Positions 28,006-39,503 are shown, counted from the first letter of the stretch. The stretch is DNA of 64,000 nt from Sphingobacterium sp. xlx-96 (GCF_011007365.1 NZ_WFKM01000001.1:186001-250000); one strand, 5' to 3'. Notes: generated from the sequence alone by a model not told the origin. Program-made: numbers and translations.

Positions 28006-28464
28006 TTAATCTTCTATTACTTCAATAGCTAAAATACGGTCTCCTTGGCGGATATCATCTACTATATCTAGATTTTCTATCACTTTACCGAAGCAAGTAT
28101 GGTTACGGTCTAGGTGAGCTGTGTTATTACGGCTGTGACATATGAAAAATTGAGAACCACCTGTATTACGACCTGCATGTGCCATCGATAAAACACCACG
28201 GTCATGATATTGATTTTCTCCTGTCAACTCACAGTCTATTTTGTAGCCAGGACCGCCTGTTCCAGGTACACCTGCAGCACCTTCTTTCGAGTTAGGACAT
28301 CCTCCTTGAATAACGAAATCGGGGATCACACGGTGAAAAGCAAGTCCGTCGTAAAAACCAGATTTAGCCAACTTAACGAAATTTGCAACGGTATTCGGAG
28401 CGTCTGCTGTATAGAATTCTACAGTCATATCGCCTTTCTCTGTCTTGATAATTGCTTTACTCAT
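28006..28464 (-). CDS. Cyclophilin-type peptidyl-prolyl isomerase
   Basis: 152 residues from ATG at 28464. Single cyclophilin domain: FHRVIPDFVIQGGCPN, GPGYKIDCEL, GVLSMAHAGRNTGGSQFFI and HLDRNHTCFGKVIE. It catalyses cis-trans isomerisation of Xaa-Pro bonds; no signal peptide, so cytosolic. A perfect TATCTTTG promoter element overlaps the longer possible start at 28494, ruling that start out. Confidence 0.94.
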   Translation of the reverse strand: MSKAIIKTEKGDMTVEFYTADAPNTVANFVKLAKSGFYDGLAFHRVIPDFVIQGGCPNSKEGAAGVPGTGGPGYKIDCELTGENQYHDRGVLSMAHAGRNTGGSQFFICHSRNNTAHLDRNHTCFGKVIENLDIVDDIRQGDRILAIEVIED

Positions 28465-28491
28465 TACTAAATAAATTTTGTTTTCGAGGTA

Positions 28492-28499
28492 CAAAGATA
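28492..28499 (-). promoter_or_regulatory. -7 promoter element of the cyclophilin gene
   Basis: Minus strand TATCTTTG, a perfect match, 27 nt before the ATG at 28464. Confidence 0.55.
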
Positions 28500-28566
28500 G
28501 GCTTTTTTCGCCAAAGAAAGTGCCTGTCCGTTTGATCTGGACGAGTTAAAGTTTGTTAAGTTGTTC

Positions 28567-28574
28567 TATTTTTG
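28567..28574 (+). promoter_or_regulatory. radC: -7 promoter element of radC
   Basis: TATTTTTG, a perfect TAnnTTTG, 37 nt before the radC ATG at 28612. Confidence 0.45.
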
Positions 28575-28611
28575 TAATTTTAAGGAAATCAGTTATTTAC
28601 TTTTATAAACT

Positions 28612-29298
28612 ATGAGTAAACTTGTTATTCGTGAATGGGCAGAATCGGACCGCCCAAGGGAAAAATTATTAGAACAGGGGAGACGTGCCCTGACAGATGC
28701 TGAGTTGTTAGCTATTCTTATTGGCTCGGGGTCAAGAGGAGAGACAGCTGTAGAATTGTGCAGGCGGATTTTAAGCGATTCAAAAAATAATCTTGGCGAC
28801 TTATCCAAAAAGGAAGTTCCACAATTGTGTGGCTATAAAGGAATAGGCGAAGCCAAAGCTATTGCTATCGTTGCTGCTTTGGAATTAGGCCGACGTCGCA
28901 AAAGTGAAAATCAACAAGATGCCGCTATATTGAATAGCAGTAAGAAGGTTTTTACCTATTTTAGGCCCTATCTACAGGATTTACCACACGAAGAGTTTTG
29001 GGTTATTTACCTGAATACAGCCTGTAAAGTGTTGAGTGAGCAGTTAATTGGTAGAGGAGGGAATGACTTTACGCCTGTCGATGTACGGATTATATTACGT
29101 TATGCCCTACAAAGTAACTCCAACTCGATTATTTTAATTCATAATCATCCGTCGGGTACATTGTCTCCCAGTCAGGCAGATAAAGTGCTGACCCAAAAAG
29201 TAAGTGAAGCAGCTCGAGTAATGGATATTCGCGTCAATGACCATTTGATTTTTACGGATAGTAGTTATTATAGTTTTAGGGATGAGGGATTGCTTTGA
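28612..29298 (+). CDS. radC: RadC family protein (JAB/MPN domain)
   Basis: 228 residues. N-terminal helix-hairpin-helix region (LLAILIGSGSRGETAVELC, LCGYKGIGEAKAIAI) and a C-terminal JAB metalloprotease-like domain with the metal motif HNHPSGTLSPSQAD. Historically called a DNA repair protein; the biochemical role is still unsettled, and the MPN metal site suggests a hydrolase. It stands alone between divergent and convergent neighbours. Confidence 0.92.
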   Translation: MSKLVIREWAESDRPREKLLEQGRRALTDAELLAILIGSGSRGETAVELCRRILSDSKNNLGDLSKKEVPQLCGYKGIGEAKAIAIVAALELGRRRKSENQQDAAILNSSKKVFTYFRPYLQDLPHEEFWVIYLNTACKVLSEQLIGRGGNDFTPVDVRIILRYALQSNSNSIILIHNHPSGTLSPSQADKVLTQKVSEAARVMDIRVNDHLIFTDSSYYSFRDEGLL

Positions 29299-29302
29299 TG
29301 CA

Positions 29303-29340
29303 AAAACAGGAAGCTTATATGGAGCTCCCTGTTTTGGTTG
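29303..29340 (+). terminator. Terminator of radC
   Basis: AAAACAGG and CCTGTTTT, with inner AGCT/AGCT pairing, form a long stem followed by TTGTTATTTTAT. Confidence 0.65.
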
Positions 29341-29356
29341 TTATTTTATAATAATC

Positions 29357-31209
<1,853 letters not shown>

Positions 31210-31216
31210 GACTCTA

Positions 31217-32200
31217 CTATTTGTTCATTATGTTAGCAATGGCCAGCAGTTCTTCGTCCAGTTTGAATTCCTTTTTGCTTAAAGCTTCCTCTAGAGGTGT
31301 GGTTACAATTGCTGTTCCTCTTAAACCTACTGTAGCTCTACTGTTGCCGTTAAGAAGTTCTTTTACTGCTTTGAATCCCATTCTTGTTGCTAAAACACGG
31401 TCAAAACTGCTTGGTGAACCGCCGCGTTGAAGATGCCCTAATATACTAACTTTGATGTCAAGATGATTGAATTTTTCTTTAACAATTTTTGCAACATTAT
31501 AAGCGCCACCATTTTTATCTCCCTCTGCTATAATGACAATCATGGAGCTTTTATTTCTACTTTCAGCCAGTTCAAGCTCACCAAAAAGCTCCGTAATACC
31601 ACTGTCGACTTCTGGCATTAAGATGGCTTCTGCACCACCGCCTACGCCAGCGTTCAGTGCTATACATCCTGAGTCCCGTCCCATTACCTCGACAAAAAAT
31701 ACCCGGCTATGGGAAGATGCGGTGTCACGTATCTTGTCTATAGCTTCGATTACGGTATTGTTGGCCGTGTCGTATCCTAAGGTGTAATCCGAACCATATA
31801 AGTCATTGTCGATAGTTCCTGGAATACACATAACAGGAATATCAAACTCTTTGGAGAATATATCGGCACCGGTAAAGGTACCATCACCCCCGATAGCCAC
31901 CAGCGCATCTATGCCCTGAGTATGGATGTTGTCGTAAGCCTGTTGCCGACCTTCCTTCGTTTTGAACTCCAGGCAGCGAGCTGATTTTAACACAGTTCCT
32001 CCTTTTTGGATAATAGAGCTTACCGAACGACGATTCATGTCGATAAATTCTGCATCGATCATTCCTTGATAGCCTCTGTAGATACCAGTGACCTGTATAT
32101 TTTCGTATATTGCGGTTCTCACAACAGCGCGAATAGCTGCATTCATTCCTGGTGCATCACCACCTGAAGTAAAGACACCGATGTTCGTTATTTTTTTCAA
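31217..32200 (-). CDS. pfkA: ATP-dependent 6-phosphofructokinase
   Basis: 327 residues. Phosphorylates fructose 6-phosphate, the committed step of glycolysis. TSGGDAPGMNAAIRAVVR is the ATP/substrate loop, IPGTIDNDLYGSDYTLG carries the catalytic Asp, VEVMGRDSGCIAL and LGHLQRGGSPSSFDRVLA complete the active site. It heads the pfkA-kinase-gap cluster. A 7/8 promoter element and a palindrome lie at 32223-32249, next to the divergent Nudix-like regulator. Confidence 0.97.
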   Translation of the reverse strand: MKKITNIGVFTSGGDAPGMNAAIRAVVRTAIYENIQVTGIYRGYQGMIDAEFIDMNRRSVSSIIQKGGTVLKSARCLEFKTKEGRQQAYDNIHTQGIDALVAIGGDGTFTGADIFSKEFDIPVMCIPGTIDNDLYGSDYTLGYDTANNTVIEAIDKIRDTASSHSRVFFVEVMGRDSGCIALNAGVGGGAEAILMPEVDSGITELFGELELAESRNKSSMIVIIAEGDKNGGAYNVAKIVKEKFNHLDIKVSILGHLQRGGSPSSFDRVLATRMGFKAVKELLNGNSRATVGLRGTAIVTTPLEEALSKKEFKLDEELLAIANIMNK

Positions 32201-32222
32201 ATCAAACTAATTTTAGGCAATA

Positions 32223-32249
32223 CGAATATAGTGTGTATTTCTTACACTA
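32223..32249. promoter_or_regulatory. pfkA promoter overlapped by a palindrome (candidate operator)
   Basis: Minus strand TATATTCG (32230-32223) is seven of eight to TAnnTTTG. It is overlapped by TAGTGT-N9-ACACTA (32229-32249), which also contains the nested palindrome GTGTA-N5-TACAC (32233-32247). The site lies between pfkA and the divergent Nudix-like regulator. Confidence 0.5.
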
Positions 32250-32341
32250 TTAAATTTTTAACGATTTTTTTTGCTTCTTTTGTAATTTTTAAGCAATATT
32301 GCCTAATATTTAGCTGATTTGTTACTTAAAATAAAGAGTTT

Positions 32342-32998
32342 GTGCTTTCCTTTTTTACTGTAGACTGTCTGATCCTGACTTTTCATGAAGGACAATTAAA
32401 AGTTCTTCTTACTGAAAGAAACGAATATCCCTATAAAGATTGGTGGGCTGTTCCTGGTTACTTTGTGGACAAAGAAGAGGAGATGGAAGATGCTGTGAAA
32501 AGAATTTCGTACGAAAATACAGGTCTAAAAGATATTTATTTAGAACAGTTAGCGGCCTTTGCGGGAGTCAAAAGACACCCTGAAGGACGTATTCTGACAG
32601 TCGCTTTTATGGCCTTGGTCCGTTACGAGGATGTGAAAAATAAGGTAAAACCTGTCACGAACTATATGCGGCAAGCCAAATGGTTTGATGTAAATAATGT
32701 ACCTGAATTGGCGTTTGACCACAAAGATATATTACGTATCGGTTTGCATAAATTGAAAGCGAATCTTACGTTTTCTTTTGCTCCGTTTGAACTTCTCCCG
32801 GAAAAATTTACTCTTACGCAATTGCAGCAGATTTATGAATCTATATTAGGAGAGTCTTTGGATAAGCGCAACTTCCGTAAAAAAATGAGTAATTTAGGTT
32901 ATTTGAAAGAACTTGATGAATATCAGACTGGGGTATCTTATCGAGCAGCTCGTCTTTACAAAATCGATAAGAAAAAGTTTAATAAGCTTTTTGTGTAA
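32342..32998 (+). CDS. Nudix-related transcriptional regulator (NrtR-like)
   Basis: 218 residues with an N-terminal Nudix fold and a C-terminal winged-helix region (TLTQLQQIYESILGESLDKR, NFRKKMSNLGYLKEL), the layout of NrtR/AraR-like regulators. The Nudix box aligns as PGYFVDKEEEMEDAVK then RISYENTGL: the first Gly is Tyr, RE is RI, and EE is EN, so hydrolysis is unlikely and the domain probably senses a ligand. The only available start is GTG at 32342 (in-frame stop 15 nt upstream). Divergent from pfkA, with a palindrome between, suggesting it controls sugar catabolism. Confidence 0.85.
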   Translation: MLSFFTVDCLILTFHEGQLKVLLTERNEYPYKDWWAVPGYFVDKEEEMEDAVKRISYENTGLKDIYLEQLAAFAGVKRHPEGRILTVAFMALVRYEDVKNKVKPVTNYMRQAKWFDVNNVPELAFDHKDILRIGLHKLKANLTFSFAPFELLPEKFTLTQLQQIYESILGESLDKRNFRKKMSNLGYLKELDEYQTGVSYRAARLYKIDKKKFNKLFV

Positions 32999-33083
32999 AT
33001 AAAATTCCCGAATTATAGCTTTTTTGTTTTGTCAGAGAATTGTTTTTTTTTACTATTCTTAAGGTTTCCAGGTGCTCTTTCTG

Positions 33084-33110
33084 TACTTTTGAACAATTTT
33101 TAACAAAAGT
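33084..33110 (+). promoter_or_regulatory. TetR operon promoter with overlapping palindrome
   Basis: TACTTTTG (33084-33091) is a perfect -7 element. It forms the left arm of ACTTTTG-N12-CAAAAGT (33085-33110), a perfect 7-bp inverted repeat. A repressor bound here would block the promoter, consistent with TetR autorepression. Confidence 0.55.
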
Positions 33111-33129
33111 CAGAAGGTAAAACTGAAAA

Positions 33130-33738
33130 ATGGATAAACGTAAAGAGGAAATTGTTGATGTTGCTTTAAGAAGATTTTGTCATTATGGATTTAATAAAAC
33201 CACAATGAACGAAATTGCTGAGGATATGAAAATTACTAAAGCAAATCTTTACTATTATTACCAAGATAAGTCCGCCTTGATTACAGATGCGATAGCGGTG
33301 GTTGCGGATGAGCTTTATGAAAAGGAATGGGTTCTTATAGAAAAGTATAATGGAAATCTGATCCAGACCTTATATGATATTGTGGAACTCCGTGCGACGT
33401 ATCTTAGTAAATATTATATGCTTCATATCGATGAAAATCTAGAATGGATAAAGGGGGTCGAAATAAGATCCGTAATTGATAATTTATATAAACGGGATAT
33501 ATCTGCTATTAGGGAGCTTTTTTCGAAAGCCGTTAAAATGGGAGGTGTTCAGATCCGAGATGTGGAAGAGGCTAGTGTTTCTTTTGTCGAGATCATGAAA
33601 TCTGTTGGTATTATGCATAATGTACAAGATATTATGTCCGGAATTCCAAATAGAGCTAATGTAGGTCATATACTAGAAAGTCAAAAGAGAGCTATCAGAT
33701 TAATTTTCGAGGAAAGAATCGTCACAAATAACAACTAA
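33130..33738 (+). CDS. TetR/AcrR-family repressor of the RND efflux operon
   Basis: 202 residues. N-terminal TetR helix-turn-helix: KEEIVDVALRRFCHYGFNKT then MNEIAEDMKITKANLYYYYQ. The ligand-binding domain is not recognised. The TolC-type gene starts immediately after the stop codon (TAA-ATG), so regulator and pump are one operon. A palindrome over its own promoter fits autoregulation. Confidence 0.93.
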   Translation: MDKRKEEIVDVALRRFCHYGFNKTTMNEIAEDMKITKANLYYYYQDKSALITDAIAVVADELYEKEWVLIEKYNGNLIQTLYDIVELRATYLSKYYMLHIDENLEWIKGVEIRSVIDNLYKRDISAIRELFSKAVKMGGVQIRDVEEASVSFVEIMKSVGIMHNVQDIMSGIPNRANVGHILESQKRAIRLIFEERIVTNNN

Positions 33739-35061
33739 ATGAAAAGGATACGAATTATTGCGGTTTTATTAGCAGGTGTTTTTGCTGGTAGGTATGCAGA
33801 TGCACAAGAGGTTTTGACTCTGCAACAAGCTATAAAGTATGCACTGGAGAACAAAGCAGATGCTAAAAAATCCGCTTTGGAACTTGAAAATGCGGAATAT
33901 CAAATTGATGAAGTACGTGGTGCTGCTCTGCCTCAGATAAATGGTATAGGAGCTTTAAAATACAACGTTATTATTCCAGAAATTCCGATTGATATGGGTG
34001 GACAAGTGACTACTGTAAAAATGGGGCAGCCTTGGAATTCTACAGCTATGGTCTCTTTAAATCAACAGCTGTTTAATCAAGCGGTCTTTACAGGTTTAAA
34101 GGCCGCAAAAACGACTAAGGAGTTTTACTTGGTGAATTCCCAGTTGACAGAGGAACAGCTGATCGAGAAGGTGTCTATTGCATATTACGATATTTTTCAA
34201 ACACAATTACAGCTTGAGACTATTCAAACTAATCTTGATAATACCACAAAAACTAAAAATGTTGTGGATGGGTTAGTGAAAGCGGGATTACAAAAGAAAA
34301 TTGATTTAGATCGTTTGGTTGTTGCAGTAAATAATTTGGAGTCACAAAAGCAACAAATTTTAAACGCACTTCAACTGAAAGAAAATGCACTCAAGTTTGC
34401 TATAGGTATGCCTATCGAAAACGATATTGAATTGCCAGAAGAAACCTTTGATATAAATGGGGCTATTACCATGGAATCTATGGATGTTGAATCTAGATCA
34501 GAGGTCTTATTAATGAATAAACAGATTGAGCTTTACGAATTGCAGAAGAAGTCAAAAGTAGCTGGTTTATATCCGACATTGTCTTTGGGGGCAGATTTCG
34601 GTTGGAATGGTTTCGGTCAAGGGTTTCCTGTCGGAGGAAATTTTATGTGGCCAAAAACGTCTAGCATAGGTTTAAACCTTTCTATTCCGATATTTACGGG
34701 GGGAGCTACAAAAGCAAAGATCAACCAAGCTGATATTGAAATACGACAAGCTAAAGTTGCTTTGGATGACACCAAATTGGGATTGTCTTTAGCAAATGAA
34801 AATGCCAAAGCGCAGATTAAAAATTCCTTATTAACAGTCAACACCAACAGGGCTAATGTTGTTTTAGCAAAAGAGGTGTTGTCTGATACAGAGAATAATT
34901 ACAAGAATGGACTAGCTACCTTGACAGAATTATTGGATGGTGAGAAAGCACTTGCCGATGCTCAAAATAATCTCAATACTTCTTTGCTGAATTTTAAAGT
35001 TGCTGAAATTCAGTTAATCAAAGCAAAAGGGAAATTAAAATCATTAGTAAACGAAAAGTAA
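33739..35061 (+). CDS. TolC-family outer membrane efflux channel
   Basis: 440 residues with signal peptide (MKRIRIIAVLLAGVFAGRYADA) and two outer-membrane-efflux repeats: LTLQQAIKYALENKADAKKS in the first, and a second half with long coiled-coil helices ending in NYKNGLATLTELLDGEKALADAQ. It forms the outer membrane exit duct of the tripartite pump with the two following genes (14 nt and 23 nt gaps). Confidence 0.95.
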   Translation: MKRIRIIAVLLAGVFAGRYADAQEVLTLQQAIKYALENKADAKKSALELENAEYQIDEVRGAALPQINGIGALKYNVIIPEIPIDMGGQVTTVKMGQPWNSTAMVSLNQQLFNQAVFTGLKAAKTTKEFYLVNSQLTEEQLIEKVSIAYYDIFQTQLQLETIQTNLDNTTKTKNVVDGLVKAGLQKKIDLDRLVVAVNNLESQKQQILNALQLKENALKFAIGMPIENDIELPEETFDINGAITMESMDVESRSEVLLMNKQIELYELQKKSKVAGLYPTLSLGADFGWNGFGQGFPVGGNFMWPKTSSIGLNLSIPIFTGGATKAKINQADIEIRQAKVALDDTKLGLSLANENAKAQIKNSLLTVNTNRANVVLAKEVLSDTENNYKNGLATLTELLDGEKALADAQNNLNTSLLNFKVAEIQLIKAKGKLKSLVNEK

Positions 35062-35075
35062 TCTAAAAATATAAT

Positions 35076-36131
35076 ATGAAACGCGTTATAATAACCATAA
35101 TAAGTATTGCAATTCTGTTGGTAGGTATTATTTATTTGCTAAATAAGAATAAAAAAAAGAACGAGGAGATAACTGCTGCTGCTGCTGTAACAAATGAAAA
35201 AGTTGCGGTACGTGTGGATACTGCCCGTATACAAATGGTGGATTTAGCATATGTCGCAAATGGTAATTTTATGCCCAAGCAAGAAGTTACTGTATCTGCT
35301 GAGACACCAGGACGTGTTGTGAAAGTTTTAGTAAGTGAAGGATCAAGAGTTAGCGCTGGGCAAACACTTGCTATCGTAGAAGGTGATAAGTTGAATGTTA
35401 ATGTTGCAAATGCTCAAGCCAACTATGATAATGCATTACAAAATGTACAGCGATTTGAAAGTGCATTTAGTACAGGAGGAGTCACTCAACAACAACTAGA
35501 CCAGGCTAAGCTTCAATTTGAAAATGCTAAAAATAACTTGCGCAGCGCGAAATTAACTGCTGGGGATGTGACGATAAAAACTGCTGTTTCAGGTATTATA
35601 AATTCGCGCAAGATCGAGCCGGGTACTTATGTGAATACGGGCGCTGCGGCTTTCGATATTGTGAATGTGAGTACGCTAAAGCTACGTGTAAATGTAGATG
35701 AGAAAAATGTAGCAACATTAGCTGTAGGTCAGATTGTAAACGTAGGAGTTAGTGTGTACCCTGATAAGACTTATACCGGTAAAATAATATTTATAGCACC
35801 TAAGTCAGACGGTAGTTTGAATTTTCCAGTAGAGATTGAAGTTTCTAACCCTAATAATGAATTACGAGCAGGTATGTACGGAACAGCACGATTCGGTGAT
35901 ACTGCTACTGCAAACGTTCTTGTGATACCACGTACTGCCTTTCTTGGTTCTGTAAGTGACAATAAGATTTTTGTCGTGAAAAATGGTAAAGCCGTAGCTA
36001 CGACGGTTAAATCAGGAAGAAGTTTTGGTGATTATATTGAAGTGTTAGGAGGGGTAAATGCAGGCGATCAAGTTATTATCTCTGGTCAAATCAATGTATT
36101 CGATCAGGCTCCAATCTCTATTATTAAATAA
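35076..36131 (+). CDS. RND efflux periplasmic adaptor (membrane fusion protein)
   Basis: 351 residues. An N-terminal membrane anchor (RVIITIISIAILLVGIIYLL) is followed by the biotinyl-lipoyl/hairpin region (VTVSAETPGRVVKVLVSEGS, AQANYDNALQNVQRFE) and beta-barrel and membrane-proximal domains (AGMYGTARFGDT, GVNAGDQVIISG). It links the RND pump to the TolC channel. No lipobox, so it is held by its N-terminal helix. Confidence 0.94.
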   Translation: MKRVIITIISIAILLVGIIYLLNKNKKKNEEITAAAAVTNEKVAVRVDTARIQMVDLAYVANGNFMPKQEVTVSAETPGRVVKVLVSEGSRVSAGQTLAIVEGDKLNVNVANAQANYDNALQNVQRFESAFSTGGVTQQQLDQAKLQFENAKNNLRSAKLTAGDVTIKTAVSGIINSRKIEPGTYVNTGAAAFDIVNVSTLKLRVNVDEKNVATLAVGQIVNVGVSVYPDKTYTGKIIFIAPKSDGSLNFPVEIEVSNPNNELRAGMYGTARFGDTATANVLVIPRTAFLGSVSDNKIFVVKNGKAVATTVKSGRSFGDYIEVLGGVNAGDQVIISGQINVFDQAPISIIK

Positions 36132-36154
36132 AATCTGAACAGACGTTAAATAAT

Positions 36155-39100
36155 ATGAAGATTTCAGAAATTTCGATAAAAAGACCAAGTTTGATCATCG
36201 TGATGTTTATCATCTTGATCCTTGGTGGTATATTTTCTTATACCCGACTCGGGTATGAACTGATTCCTAAGTTTGATATCAAAGTTATTTTGATTCAAAC
36301 AGTATATCCAGGTGCATCTCCCACTGAGGTGGAAAATACTGTTACCAAAAAGATTGAAGATGCGATATCTTCACTTGAAATGGTGAAAAAAATTGAGGCT
36401 ACCTCTATGGAAAGTGTCTCAGTAGTAGCTGTGACATTGAACGATGAGGCGGATGTTAACTTTTTGCTTACGGATGCACAGCGGAAGATCAATTCTATTT
36501 TGAACGATTTGCCAGACGATGTCGATCCTCCGATCTTGAATAAGTTCTCGCTGGACGATATGCCAATCATGAGTTTAGCAGTTACTTCTAATTTATCTGA
36601 AAAGGAATTGTATGATCTGTTGGATAAAAAAATACAACCAGTTTTTGCTCGTATTAATGGTGTAGCGAAGGTTGATATGATCGGTGGCGAAGAGCGTGAG
36701 ATACAAGTGAAGGTTGATCCAGAGAAGCTCGAGGGTTACGGCTTGAGTATTTCGCAGATTCAACAGGTTATCGGAGCTTCCAATATGGATTTTCCTACAG
36801 GTAGTGTACAATCTAGTGAGAAACGTAACACCATTCGTCTTGCTGGTAAGATCAGTTCTGTTGAAGAATTGCGTAATTTACCTATTACTACTCCTGCAGG
36901 AGTGACTGTTTTTCTTCGTGATATAGCAGATATTCAGGATGGGGTAGCCGAGCTAGAAAAAGTAGCAAGGTTAGATCGTAAAAACACGATCTTAATGCAA
37001 GTGTATAAGCAATCGGATGCAAATGCTGTAGCTGTATCTAAGTTGGTTCAGGCGACGATAGCAACAAAAGATAAAGACGGGAATATCATTAAGGGGGTTG
37101 AAAAAGATTATGTCAAGGAAGGTATACAAGTCCTAGTTGCGAATGATTCCAGTGAGTATACTTTGGATTCGGCCAATCATGTGATGAAAGATTTAGTAGT
37201 AGCCGTTATATTGGTAGGTTTTATTATGCTATTCTTCTTGCATAGTTTGCGTAATGCCGCTATTACGATGGTGGCGATTCCTTTGTCTCTTGTGGCGACC
37301 TTTATTGGGTTTTACTTTATGGGGTACACCTTAAATTTGATGTCTTTATTGGGATTGTCTCTCGTGGTTGGGATTTTGGTTGATGATGCTATCGTTGTCA
37401 TCGAAAATGTTCACCGTCATATGGAGATGGGTAAAAATAGGGTACGCGCAGCATATGATGGTGCTGCGGAGATCGGATTTACGGTTACGGCTATTACATT
37501 AGTAATTGTAGTAGTGTTTTTGCCAATAGCGATGTCTACAGGTTTGGTGGCTAATATTCTAGCACAATTCTGTGTTACTGTTATTATTGCTACAGGACTA
37601 TCTTTACTGGTTTCATTTACGGTAGTGCCTTGGTTATATTCTCGCTTTGGTCGATTAGAGCACATCAATTCAAGTTCTTTCTTTGGTCGTATTATTTTAG
37701 GGTTTGAAAGAGGTCTTTCTAAATTCACACATTGGATCTCAGATATCTTAAAATGGTCTTTACGAACTCGAGGGAATAAAATTATAACGTTGGTTATTGC
37801 TGTTACCTTGTTTTTTGCATCATTATCATTGCCTATCTTAGGTTATATTGGGGGAGACTTTTTTCCTGCAAATGACAAAGGGGAATTTATGATACAGCTT
37901 GAGTTAGAAAAAGACGCTTCATTAGAGACAACCAATCAGTTAACACAACGCGCAGAAAACCTCATCGCATCAAAACCCGAAGTTAAGAGATTGATTACTA
38001 CGGTAGGACAATCGAGCGATGGTGGTATGGGAGGGGTATCAGGGTCTCGGTACAAATCGGAGATTCACGTGATCTTAAAAGATGAATATGTTGGAGTTTT
38101 AAATTCTAAAGTATACTCTGCCGAGTTGAAGCGTGAATTGGAGAATGAATTAATCGGTGCAATCGTACGTACCGTCAATATGGGACTTATGGGGGCAGAG
38201 CAGGCACCGGTGCACTTAACCGTGATTGGTACTTCGATGGAAGATGCGTTGGATTTTGCTAACAAAGCTGCTGATATTTTGAAGAAAATACCAGGATCGT
38301 CCCAGGTAAGGTTGTCTTCTGAAGCTGGTAACCCTGAAATTAATGTCAAAGTGGATCGTGATAAGATGACTTCTTTGGGGCTGAATGTTGCTACGGTAGG
38401 TAGTACGATGCAGATTGCATTCTCTGGGAATACCGATAATAAGTTTCGTGCGGGTGATAACGAGTACGATATCAATATACAGTTCGATGATAAAGGACGG
38501 GCCAGTATAGACGATGTGCGTAAATTGAAGTTTATCAACAATCAGGGTGCTTCTATTACGTTGGAACAATTTGCAGATATTTCCTATGGTTCGGGACCTA
38601 CTTTGTTGGAACGTCGTGATAAAACGCCATCAGTAGCTGTCAAAGCGCAGGTGATTGGGCGTCCAGCGGGCACTGTATCTGAAGAATGGAAAAGAGAGTT
38701 TGATAAATTAGAGAAGAAAACAGGTGTAGATACGATGTGGGGTGGTAATATGGAAAATCAGGAAGAAGGTTTTGGTACATTGGGAGTTGCGTTATTAGCT
38801 TCTATTATATTGGTTTATCTTGTTATGGTGGCCTTATATGATAACTTTGCAACACCATTTGTCGTTTTATTCTCGATACCACTATCATTTATTGGTGCCT
38901 TATTGTTGCTAGCACTGACGAATCAAACTTTGAATATCTTTACAATTTTAGGTATTATCATGTTGATTGGTTTGGTTGCAAAGAATGCCATTTTATTGGT
39001 TGATTTTGCAAATCATAAGAAGGCGGCTGGAGCGACGACGCATGATGCCTTGGTTGCAGCAAACCATGCCCGTCTTCGTCCGATTTTGATGACTACCATT

Positions 39101-39361
39101 GCCATGGTGTTTGGTATGATTCCTATTGCTATGGCGACAGGAGGGATTGCCGATACCAATAGAGGTTTAGCTATTGTAATTATTGGAGGTTTATTATCTT
39201 CGATGTTCCTGACATTGGTTGTTGTACCGGTAGTTTATTCAATTTTTGATAGTTTACAACGACGTTTTAGCAAAGGTCAAGATGTTAATTATAAAGAATT
39301 GATCGTTGCAGATTATGTGCCGAATGAAGATTATGTCGATGAAATGGATGTAAAGCACTAG
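36155..39361 (+). CDS. RND-family efflux transporter permease (AcrB/MdtB type)
   Basis: 1068 residues, full-length hydrophobe/amphiphile RND pump. The N-terminus MKISEISIKRPSLIIVMFII, proton-relay motif GILVDDAIVVIENVHRHME in TM4, the porter domain, and the second-half repeat LIGLVAKNAILLVDFANHKK are all present. Proton-driven export of drugs, detergents or lipids; substrates cannot be predicted. It is the last gene of the TetR operon and ends at a GC-rich terminator. Confidence 0.96.
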   Translation: MKISEISIKRPSLIIVMFIILILGGIFSYTRLGYELIPKFDIKVILIQTVYPGASPTEVENTVTKKIEDAISSLEMVKKIEATSMESVSVVAVTLNDEADVNFLLTDAQRKINSILNDLPDDVDPPILNKFSLDDMPIMSLAVTSNLSEKELYDLLDKKIQPVFARINGVAKVDMIGGEEREIQVKVDPEKLEGYGLSISQIQQVIGASNMDFPTGSVQSSEKRNTIRLAGKISSVEELRNLPITTPAGVTVFLRDIADIQDGVAELEKVARLDRKNTILMQVYKQSDANAVAVSKLVQATIATKDKDGNIIKGVEKDYVKEGIQVLVANDSSEYTLDSANHVMKDLVVAVILVGFIMLFFLHSLRNAAITMVAIPLSLVATFIGFYFMGYTLNLMSLLGLSLVVGILVDDAIVVIENVHRHMEMGKNRVRAAYDGAAEIGFTVTAITLVIVVVFLPIAMSTGLVANILAQFCVTVIIATGLSLLVSFTVVPWLYSRFGRLEHINSSSFFGRIILGFERGLSKFTHWISDILKWSLRTRGNKIITLVIAVTLFFASLSLPILGYIGGDFFPANDKGEFMIQLELEKDASLETTNQLTQRAENLIASKPEVKRLITTVGQSSDGGMGGVSGSRYKSEIHVILKDEYVGVLNSKVYSAELKRELENELIGAIVRTVNMGLMGAEQAPVHLTVIGTSMEDALDFANKAADILKKIPGSSQVRLSSEAGNPEINVKVDRDKMTSLGLNVATVGSTMQIAFSGNTDNKFRAGDNEYDINIQFDDKGRASIDDVRKLKFINNQGASITLEQFADISYGSGPTLLERRDKTPSVAVKAQVIGRPAGTVSEEWKREFDKLEKKTGVDTMWGGNMENQEEGFGTLGVALLASIILVYLVMVALYDNFATPFVVLFSIPLSFIGALLLLALTNQTLNIFTILGIIMLIGLVAKNAILLVDFANHKKAAGATTHDALVAANHARLRPILMTTIAMVFGMIPIAMATGGIADTNRGLAIVIIGGLLSSMFLTLVVVPVVYSIFDSLQRRFSKGQDVNYKELIVADYVPNEDYVDEMDVKH

Positions 39362-39379
39362 TATTCATTTGTTTCGTGT

Positions 39380-39421
39380 ATAGCGCGGGAGGAGTTCAAG
39401 TTCTTTCGCGCTATTTTTTTA
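39380..39421 (+). terminator. Terminator of the RND efflux operon
   Basis: ATAGCGCG (39380-39387) pairs with CGCGCTAT (39407-39414), with inner GA/TC pairing, followed by a T run. Confidence 0.85.
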
Positions 39422-39472
39422 GCGGTGTAGAATAAAACTATCTCTCTTTTTTAGAATAACCAAAGAAAAATG

Positions 39473-39503
39473 TTTGTATAAAGTTTTTAAATTTCTATAT
39501 TTG
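39473..39503 (+). promoter_or_regulatory. Consensus promoter of tRNA-Arg
   Basis: TTTG (39473-39476), exactly 19 nt, TATATTTG (39496-39503). Confidence 0.85.
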
